Shown: in pieces, positions 52,440 to 60,000 of the stretch
How positions within the stretch are numbered: position 1 is the stretch's first letter
Layout of the letters: every line of letters begins with the position of its first letter
From: Cristatella mucedo
Taxonomy: Eukaryota > Bryozoa > Phylactolaemata > Cristatellidae
NCBI GenBank assembly: GCA_009760855.2
Contig: WPIO01000092.1
Span: 1,176,501-1,236,500, forward strand
Direction of reading: 5' to 3'
Length of the DNA: 60,000 nucleotides
The notes under the pieces: model-generated
Database searches by the model: none
Told to the model about the DNA's origin: nothing
Seen by the model: only the letters and a program-made list of their open reading frames with translations
Program-made: the position numbers and the translations under genes

Positions 52440-54270
52440 TCTCATACGAATGAGCAGCAAAGATGGAGGCAGCTCCGATATCTACAGCAATCCGCGACAA
52501 TCTACTTTAGTTCGCCTAAAATATACCTCAAATCAGCTGCGTACAGCTCCAGAATTTTTGAACATAAAAATACTATACATTTAAAATTTAGCCGCAGAAT
52601 TTCGCTAAATTCCGCTCACGAATTCTCAGGTAGTCCATTGAATTACATAGATTGCAGCGGCCTGAGCCCATACCACAATCAGCCACAATCCACTGCATTC
52701 CGCCGCAAAACGAAGTGAATCCTTTACGAAAAGCTCCTACTTTAATTGCATTGAACAGTATACTCTGTCAACATTGTACTCATACAATTTCACTTGCATT
52801 GGCATTAGCGTTCTCGTGCAATACCCTGCAAAACCCGCCGCATCCACCGAAAAATGACTAAGAATTTATTTCGCAGATGTCCAGTTTTTATTGCATGTTA
52901 AAGCAAGCGTGTTTTTTTGTTTGCACAGCAACGTAAAATCAAGAAATTTTGCATCTGCTTACTCTGGCATGGTGCGGCAATCCTCCGAAATGGCCAGGGC
53001 AAAAACAGCAATCTACTCTAATCCTTTGTAAATGACCCTCAAATCGTCCACATGAAGTGCAATTTATATTGCATATAAGACTAGACTCAGTTCAAAGTGC
53101 ACCCTCACAGTTTCACTCAATTGTATTTGCACGTTCTTATGTAAAGCACTGCAATCTACGGCAGCGGCATAAAGGTCGTTTATAGTAATGCACCTCCGTG
53201 TTCCGCAGCTATTGGCCGCAAAGCGACCAGGACGCCTACACTCGATGCTCTAATTTTAATAGGATTTTGCTCTACTATCGGTTATAGTGTACTCGCAAAA
53301 TTTCATTACAGTTGCCTGGACCATTCTGTAGCAATGCGCTGCAATCGATTGCAATGAGCTGGACCACCGCCTGGCAATCCACCGAAAAACGACCAGAAAA
53401 CGTACAGCTTAAGCTCTTTCCGTAATTGCACATTACTCTAATCTTTATTTATAATGAACTCCCAAAATTTCCTAATATCGCCTTAGCCATTCCGATGCAC
53501 TGCATTGCAATCGACTGCAATGGCTAAGGTCAAAACCATAATCCACAACCATCTGATACAAAATGCCCCATAATTGGTTTCTCAGTGCTCCAATTTGTAA
53601 TGCATATTACAAAGCAAACAATTTAAAGTGCAGCTACATCATTTTAATCAATTGCACTCGTAAAATCTTGGGTAATGCATGGCAATCTTCGGCAACGGCT
53701 TGGAGGAAGCAGTAATTCACTACAATCCATGGCGAATCGATTACAAATTGGCTTCGCAAAGCATCAATCGTCATTGCGGCTAAAATTTTTAAATGTGTTC
53801 AAAGTGAAACTGTAGAGGTTTTTAAACTATTTTTCCCGTGAATTGTCTACAATGTACGGAAATCAACAGCAACGGCAGTGGCCAATACCGCAGTACGTGA
53901 CAAATCGCCGAGAAAACCGGTGCACAGCTCCTATTTTCATTCCAATTAACATTTCTCTAGACGCGCGTAATTACTTTCAACCCACTCTGTGCGTTCAATC
54001 TTGGGCAATGCATAGCAATCGACGGCAACGGCCCCGGAAAATGCCAAAATCTATTACGATTCATCGCAAATCACCGAAAAAGTGACAAAGTGCTCAACAT
54101 AACTTTCGTATCACAGTGCTTAAAGTGCAAGCGCATCCTTTTTACCAATCGCCCACATACAATTTTGATAAATGAATAGCAAGCGACAGCCATGGCCCAG
54201 GCCATTACCCCAACCCTCGGCCAATCAAGGAAATATTGGCACCCCTAAGGTCCGTTTGTCCTTGCATATA
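52440..54270. repeat. degenerate tandem satellite, unit about 155-190 bp
   Basis: A marker of the type GCAATCGACGGCAACGGCC recurs near 52,455, 52,640, 52,810, 52,985, 53,150, 53,340, 53,507, 53,672, 53,860, 54,015 and 54,179. Between markers come CAATCCACCGCAAAACGACC-like, TTTAATTGCATAT-like and TTCACTCAATTGCA-like blocks in constant order. About eleven units, strongly diverged, average near 167 bp. Short open frames inside are incidental. Confidence 0.8.
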
Positions 54271-54329
54271 ACATTTCACTGCGTTCAAATTTAAACCGTA
54301 GCATTTTCAAGCTGCTTTGCTCTTTACCT

Positions 54330-54750
54330 GTCAACAATGCACCAGTGCCAACTTCCTCGTGTGCCCTCTGGTCCTGTATGGACGATAAATTAGCTGTTCC
54401 ATTCCTCTGCTTAAAGACCGTTGGCGACAGAAGTTTTCGCTGTGCAGGTCTGAGACTGTAGAACTCACTTCAGCGATTCTTGGGCAATAAAATATTCTCT
54501 CCTGCTGCTGACTAAGGCATATCCTTTCCAGCGGTCCTGAGCTGCTACTTCCATGCATGGCTCAATACATCAACTGCTCACCTGACTCAGCTATGCTTCT
54601 CACTTTCTCTTTGATGCCTGAGATGAAGTCTGCTGTTGGCTAGTGAATGCGTACAGAAAGCCGCTTAGGCTGTAAGTAGGCTACGCACAACTCACGTGGC
54701 CTTTGGAGCTTTGTGGAGTTACAAACCGGTGAAAAACTACATTAAATTAC
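54330..54750 (+). mobile_element. LINE-A C-terminal part and 3' UTR, degenerate
   Basis: ACGATAAATTAGCTGTTCC, TTAAAGACCGTTGGCGACAG, then 3' UTR with GCTTAGGCTGTAAGTAGG. 54,751-55,186 has no recognised element. Confidence 0.75.
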
Positions 54751-55186
54751 AACTTTTTGGTGCGTCTTCAACGAGGATAACCGGAATCTCAGTGCGGAAA
54801 GCTTGTTTTAACTTGGATTTGATCATTAGACCATAATAGTGACGAATAAAACAGAAAATCGAGTTATACGAAACATGTGGTCATGTGCAGCAATACTTAT
54901 CTTTCCGAAATCAGAAAGGAACTAAGTAAGTAATGCACAATCAGAGCTAAAATCCCATTTAAAACTTCTTAGATCCGCGAAATATTGACCGAGTTAAGGA
55001 ATTAAAAAGGCACAAAGATAGATTGTAAAGGAAGCTATTTGACAGTTACAACCATGTAATTCAACAAGTTGCATGCATGTACCTCGATGTACCAAGGTTC
55101 GATAAGTTGGCGTGCAAGTCGTATATTCTGCAGAGATAGGTATATTTGTTAGCTTTAGGTATTTCCTTCCCGGTTTACTTCTCAAT

Positions 55187-55345
55187 GAGAATAATAACAC
55201 ACATTTGTATAACACCCTCAGAGAATCCAATCCCTTTCTAGTCACTTGTACACATACATACTGTAAAGGAAGCACGATCGAATGGTTAGAAGCAACATGC
55301 ACAGTATCAATGTGTAAATACGTTAGTGGGACGTTGTTAGTGTAA
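55187..55345 (-). mobile_element. LINE-B 3' tail and UTR
   Basis: AATAATAACACAC, ACACCCTCAGAGAATCC, CTTTCTAGTCACTTG, GGAAGCACGATCGAATGG. Confidence 0.6.
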
Positions 55346-55380
55346 AGTTTGTTGTAAATGCTATTTCAACCGAGGCTGAA

Positions 55381-55536
55381 AGCCACGGGATAACTAAAAC
55401 TCGCCGAATCGGCCTGAGCGTGCACAATGACTCCTACTGTGACGTCACGGGCCTCAATGTTGCCTTTCCATCGACCCATCCCTCCTAGCTGCTCCCCTCC
55501 TCCGAGCCGACGCTCCTAAAACACAAGGACAGAACA
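55381..55536 (+). promoter_or_regulatory. candidate promoter with full CRE
   Basis: TGACGTCA (perfect cAMP-response element) at 55440-55447, in a GC-richer patch about 90 bp before the ATG of the small gene below. The transcription start is not determined. Confidence 0.5.
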
Positions 55537-55621
55537 ATGAATCTCTACGAATGCTCTCTCGAGGACATCATCGAAAGTGCTAAAAGGCCTTACGAGATCA
55601 TCGAGGAAGGTCTTCTTCTTG
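55537..55621 (+). CDS. candidate small gene, first coding exon
   Basis: The ATG at 55537 in a CAAATG-like context opens 28 codons (MNLYECSLEDIIESAKR ... IIEEGLLL) and ends at a strong donor GTGAGT (55,622) in phase 1. The peptide is charged and helix-like. I do not recognise it; an EGLLLG ending superficially recalls the start of dual-specificity phosphatase domains, but the best local acceptor does not continue that way. Confidence 0.5.
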
Positions 55622-56219
55622 GTGAGTAATGTCCTTTCGGTGAAACTCTCGGAGAGAATATTTCTAGTCGCTTCGGTACAACTATGAATTTAAGTAATCG
55701 GGTATTCATTCTAGTCAGATTGCCTGGCCACTATCTTTCTCATCGCCTTGGGCCGCCTCCGCTCGTAATCTGCCACCTCATCAGAGGTGCAGGCAAGAAC
55801 TCTTCGATGAGGCAGAATCTGTCTACAGGACTGGCTGAGTTGCGAACTTGCTCAATCTAGATAATCGTGGGGGAAGACAAGCCTTTTCCCGCTTGCCCCC
55901 CCATCCAATTTCAGGCTTCAAGGGGGGCTGCAGACCAACTGCCCGTTTCCTCGTCGCACCCATTCTCTTGATGTCCATGATGAACCTAGCTGCTCGCAGC
56001 CAATGCTAAGTAAACTGCTTAAGTCACCAGAGCGAGTTTCACTGCAGTATATTTTAAGTGTGCGCTTAGTTCAGTGAGCATACAGCCTGGTGTGCAAGTG
56101 ATCCGAGCCATTCTAGCTCAGGGGCAGGCTGGGAAAATTCAACTGACATAAACGGCTCGCTGTGTACCAGAACCCATCCCTTTGCATTGCCTCCCTGAAT
56201 GGGGTCTCTTTTCAAACAG

Positions 56220-56440
56220 TGCCTACGAGAGAAAATCAGATCGCGACAGCTGCCGATCGTATGCTTGCAAATCAGCTTCGTGATTTGCAAATTTCAGCGA
56301 ATTTCATCGCGGGAGGGAGACCAGGCAACTTTACCTTAAGCTTAGAAGGATTGGTAGGCATGGATGAGGCATTTCTCTGCAGAAAGTTCGACGTGTTGAG
56401 GCTCTACGCACGCTTGCAATCCCGGAGTGGTGTCCCCTAG
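56220..56440 (+). CDS. candidate small gene, second exon
   Basis: The acceptor is TCTCTTTTCAAACAG (to 56219), phase 1 in, matching the previous exon; open for 72 more codons to TAG. The joined product would be 101 residues, with DRMLANQLRDLQISANF (helical) and RKFDVLRLYARLQS. A donor-like GTAGGC at about 56,344 could instead lead to further exons. No AATAAA is close behind. Family unknown; it might be a lineage-specific gene or a chance pair. Confidence 0.35.
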
Positions 56441-57314
56441 CACCGATCGTTATTAAGTCACTAAGCTTTGTGACATTCTTGACTCGTCTTCTTAAGTCGA
56501 GGCTAGCGAACGTTCAAGAAATGTGGCACTAAACGTAAACGCTTGCTGATGCTGGGCAGCTAGTTGTACAATCTCTCTCTCTCTCTCTCTCTTTTTGATT
56601 GGCTCTTTTAACGTGGGCGTCCCAAAAATCATACTACGTTTGTGCATGCTATATTTACTGATAAGTTTATTTGCTTCCTTTCATCTTTTTAAAGGTGCCT
56701 GTAAAGCAACTGAGCTCTGTTAGGACGCTATACGAAGTGCTAGTCATTTCCCGGAAACTGTTCGGACGGGAAGACTTGGAAATATTCTAGTTCGTTACGT
56801 TCTTGCTCTATCCGCGCGTGCGCCAGCAACTGTTGAAACTGCGAACAGCTGACACGTGAGCCGTAGTGGAAAGTTCGAACGACACTAGTGCGACTCAGAA
56901 TAGTTTTTCGAGAAGATCTACACGAAGTTGGTTGCGCTGTAGATACTAGGCTGAGGCCCTCTCCTGGCCATGGCTAGCCATTAGGAGAGCAGTGTTTTTG
57001 CTGCTAGGCGCTAGCAGCAACACTAGCCAATCGGAGCGAAGCGTTCATGAGCCGCAGACGACTGACAGTAACTCCGCACGGTTGAGAGGAGTGACTACAA
57101 AGTGTCTGCCGAGGGTGAGCGAAAGCCTGGCAAAGAGGCATCGGTCTTTCACGAACATGAAAGAAACCGATGTGCACCGATGCCCCCTCAACGGCGTCAG
57201 CTGGAGCGTCGTGGCTAGGTAGATAGTGTAGCAATCCAGCCTGCCAAACAGATGCCGATGCTTGCAGGCTGACATCAGTTCACTGCATTATGTCCTCACA
57301 CTTCGCAAAAGGTT
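56441..57314. other. intergenic; short (TC)n
   Basis: A short TC run is at 56,572-56,593 and a SINE2/LINE-B tail scrap at about 56,695-56,745. Competing 76-codon frames on both strands around 57.0-57.2 kb lack support. Confidence 0.35.
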
Positions 57315-57445
57315 TGGCCCACTGATTAAGGTGCTCACCTCGATCAAGCTCCGGCCGAGGTAGTGGGCTCGAGCCCGTGGCCTATGCGAAGTGCCTGAAT
57401 AGAGACTATTAAGTTCTCTCAAGGCGCTATACGAATGAATTTTAT
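57315..57445 (+). mobile_element. SINE2, well preserved
   Basis: GGCCCACTGATTAAGGTGC (A box), GTGGGCTCGAGCCCGTGG (B box), AAGTGCCTGAATAGAG, TAAGTTCTCTCAAGGCGC, TATACGAATGAATTTTATT. The last 40 bp parallel the LINE-B end. Confidence 0.8.
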
Positions 57446-57508
57446 TATTTTTGTTGTTTGGGCTGAGCGTTCAAAGAGCACAACGTGAATTTATTGGCTA
57501 AGGACAAG

Positions 57509-57737
57509 TAACTGCTTGTGTAGGAAATCTTAGTACCAACTAATTGTAAATTTAGTAGTAACGTATAAACGTAATACTATGAAATACTATATATGCTTTA
57601 TTTAGTAAATATACACTCTAAAATAATTTTAAATATATATATTTATATTATATTGTATTGTATCCGGTATATTGTATGTCGAAACTTAATGTTTATATCA
57701 ATATCATATAATATAGTATATGTTAAAACATACAGTA

Positions 57738-57770
<33 letters not shown>

Positions 57771-57772
57771 AT

Positions 57773-57813
<41 letters not shown>

Positions 57814-57966
57814 TGCATACATTGTTGTACTAATAATTATAATATAATATAAATATATTAATTATGATGATATTTAAACAACTTATTTATATTTTTTACG
57901 TTATATATATATATATATATATTAAAGTATTAGTAATAACTGGTTGTGTAGGAAATCTGAGTGGTA
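57509..57966. repeat. AT-rich block flanked by a direct repeat
   Basis: TAACTGCTTGTGTAGGAAAT at 57509 and AACTGGTTGTGTAGGAAAT at 57938 bracket about 400 bp of TA-rich sequence, including (TA)n at 57,738-57,812 and 57,905-57,922. Confidence 0.75.
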
Positions 57967-58429
57967 TCCAAAAGAAATGAAAGCATATAGAGCAGAAGCG
58001 AACGCTTTGTGCTGCCTGAGCCGCCATGGCGAGCCATGTCCCATTGTGTATGCTTGGAATGCCGACCAGTGCATGAGTCGGTGCGTGCTACTAACTAGAG
58101 GGGTGCTACTAACCAGCAGCCTTCCTGGGTGTCTTCCTATTGTGCATGCACGTTGTATGCACGATATCTTATTTTCCGTTAACTCTAACTTATTGCTTCG
58201 CTTGCAGCGAGCTGTAAAGCACTTGGCTGGAGATGTGATTCTCTCACGGCGGCATACGAAGGATTTGCAATTGCTATTATCACTCCGGGTAGTGTATCGC
58301 GTACACGCTAGGCTAACTCTAACTAGGGAAGTGCTTTGGGAGACTGAAGATTGACACGCAGCTCACATGCTGGCGGGCGCTCCGTGACCTTAGTCTCCTG
58401 ACGCAAGGTGCTCCTCAACCTTTGACTCC
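57967..58429. other. intergenic, unresolved
   Basis: A 136-codon plus frame (57,944-58,354) contains LINE-B/SINE tail-like words (TTGCTTCGCTTGCAGCGAG) and is probably repeat-derived. Confidence 0.3.
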
Positions 58430-58499
58430 TTCCTTTGCAGCAAATGTAAAAGCGCCTAGAAAGAGATTGAGTTATCTGAGGGCGCTTTGTCAAGTATAC

Positions 58500-58555
<56 letters not shown>
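58430..58555 (+). mobile_element. LINE-B 3' tail with (AGT)n
   Basis: TTTGCAGCAAATGTAAAAGC, GCCTAGAAAGAGATTGAG, GGGCGCTTTGTCAAG, then about 19 AGT units (58,497-58,555) instead of ATT. Confidence 0.75.
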
Positions 58556-58564
58556 TCATTATTG

Positions 58565-58700
58565 CCCCTGACTTAGGGTGCTCGCATTTCGTGACCGTGT
58601 CATAATGGATTCGAGTCTCGGTTGGGAAATCCCTTCTTGCCCGCTCAAGCTCAGGTTACAGTCGCTAAGGCTCTGCTAACACTGTACAAATTAATATCTT
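58565..58700 (+). mobile_element. SINE1 copy, diverged
   Basis: TGGATTCGAGTCTCGG (B box region) and AGTCGCTAAGGCTCTGC, ending near ACTGTACAAATT. Confidence 0.55.
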
Positions 58701-58849
58701 ACATTATAGGCGACCATTTCACTGCAACACTGAATTACATGGAGGAGATTCTTGAGCCGAAAGGAGCTTCCTTGAGTAGCGCTTGCATGTGTAGCTCTTC
58801 GAGTCTCAGAGAGGGAGGGAGAGAATAAAAGTAGCTGCTCGCTCGCTCG

Positions 58850-60000
58850 CTCGAGCAAGAAGTGCCAGCTACTGTGGACGAACCTTCAAGAGCCAGATGA
58901 AGTCTCCTTCCTTCGCAGCTCGTATGAAGAAAGTTACACGAAGAAACTAGGTTTGGGTCTTCTGAGAATTAGCAAAGACTTCGCAAGAAACTAAATTGCG
59001 ACGCCGCACCTGCTTCGTAAACGTTGTAAAACGCTCTGATAAAAGTGCGACGGTACGTGAGGAAGGTAGAAACGTCGCCGCTTGGACCGACGCGAAGAAC
59101 GGCGCACGCCGAAGAGCGCGTGCGGCACGCGTAATCTCCGGCTGCTAGCTCCCGCGTGCCGATCGTCTCTTTGTGTCGCCAAGACATTTCGAGACTACCG
59201 TTTTCTCTTTTTTTTTTTGCCCTGGGCCTTAGGCCTGGAAGTAAGGTACTCGCTCGCTCGCTCGCTCGCACGTCACGCCCTGGGCTGCCCGGTCCAAGTC
59301 CTGCAGTACGACCGCCGCATGGCGCACGCATAGTCGCGTCGGGTTGCCAGCGGTGAGAGGGACGCGAAGTAGCTAGTTCGGGCTCGGGCTCGCTCGCTCG
59401 CAGTGTAATCCTCCTCCTCCTCCGCCGTGCGGTGCGATCGGCGCGATTTCGGCTCGGGTGGGCGGCTCCGGCGGGATGCGTAGCTCGCGCTGCTCTGAAT
59501 CCCGAAGGCCGCACGCTCGGCCGTCTCTCTGCCATTCAGAGAGAGATGCTGAGAGCGCGCGGGACTGAAGAAGCGTATCGCGACCAACTTCGGAAGCCAC
59601 TAGCTGACCGCGAGACTCTGGCCATCGGTTGACGCGCGGAGAGAGTAGATCGGGCGCCTCTCGCGTGTCCTCCGGCTTCCTGCATCGGCGATTCCTTGTC
59701 GGTCGCGGCGGCGGCGGCCGATTTTCTTTCGACGAAGGAATGCGAGAGAAGGCGTTTACGAAAGGTCGACGAGCCACGTAACGCCGCATGGCGCAGCGGA
59801 CGGTCGGGGAAGCGGTCGCGATCGGCGAGGGAGGTGGACTGCTGCCTCGGGCGAGATGTCCGTCTGGTTTTTGTTGCGCCCGCTTCGCATCCGTCTGCCG
59901 GCCTCTTTCCTGCTTCCTTTCGGCACGTTGAAGCTGCAGCCTCCTTCCGGCGCAGTCCGTAACGCACGGCCTGCACGGCTTACAGCGAGGAGCGCGCGTT
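58850..60000. promoter_or_regulatory. CpG-rich region, probable promoter/leader of a gene beyond the right edge
   Basis: CpG and GC content rise sharply, with CGCTCGCT repeats (about 58,838-58,855, 59,248-59,270, 59,388-59,402) and T-rich interruptions. Long frames on both strands (minus 188 and 146 codons) are compositional. No start with domain content is recognised. By analogy with 1-1,170 this is likely a promoter and 5' UTR. Confidence 0.45.

Noticed and set aside
56162-56219. Upstream extension of the second small-gene exon as a single-exon gene
   Set aside because: The frame before 56,220 lacks an ATG in good context and reads through an acceptor with a pyrimidine tract, so splicing is the better explanation.
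57593-57847. Tyr/Ile-rich 84-codon ORF
   Set aside because: Translation of TA-rich repeat DNA.
59536-59976. 146-codon Arg/Ala-rich minus ORF at the right end
   Set aside because: Composition-driven in a CpG-rich region; competing frames on both strands and no domain.

Overview
The window is animal (metazoan) nuclear DNA. Genes are split by GT-AG introns. Introns and intergenic DNA are full of LINE and tRNA-derived SINE copies, long dinucleotide microsatellites and CpG-rich promoter patches. I see no bacterial operon, IS element or CRISPR array. The LINEs are of the CR1/L2/jockey type common in marine invertebrates. I cannot name the species.

Left end (1-26,345). Two conserved regulatory genes stand head to head. 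On the minus strand is the first coding exon of a DYRK2-type dual-specificity kinase, cut by the window edge (1-783). On the plus strand is a complete 8-exon NFATC2IP/NIP45 (RENi family, Rad60-Esc2-NIP45) gene. Its exons at 1173-1259, 7327-7822, 9130-9247, 11563-11655, 12120-12273, 21320-21464, 25900-26039 and 26184-26345 join in one frame to a predicted 464-residue protein. It has N-terminal SUMO-interacting motifs and two SUMO-like domains. The two genes share a 389-bp intergenic promoter with a CRE-like site and an E-box. The NFATC2IP leader carries a chain of overlapping uORFs.

Middle (26.3-39 kb). Mostly repeats, plus hAT (SPIN-like) transposon fragments, a decayed RRM-like coding remnant (32.5-33.0 kb), and a minus-strand two-exon gene of unknown family (38,550 to 35,891).

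Right half (39-60 kb). LINE/SINE debris, a 24-bp coding-compatible minisatellite (43.9-44.65 kb), a second 24-bp minisatellite (48.0-48.2 kb), a Gag-like fragment (46.7 kb), a degenerate tandem satellite of about 170 bp (52.4-54.3 kb), a candidate small two-exon gene behind a CRE (55.5-56.4 kb), and a CpG-rich right end (58.85-60 kb) that looks like a promoter or leader.

Repeat families are named here for reference only. LINE-A has a C-terminus containing LWNSLP and FSSAGP. LINE-B has a C-terminus containing AWNSLP and a 3' hairpin followed by (ATT)n. SINE1 is tRNA-derived with a tail ending TTAAATCAGCT. SINE2 is tRNA-derived with a LINE-B-like tail. SINE3 is a weaker tRNA-like family. SINE2 probably moves with LINE-B machinery, because the two share their 3' end.
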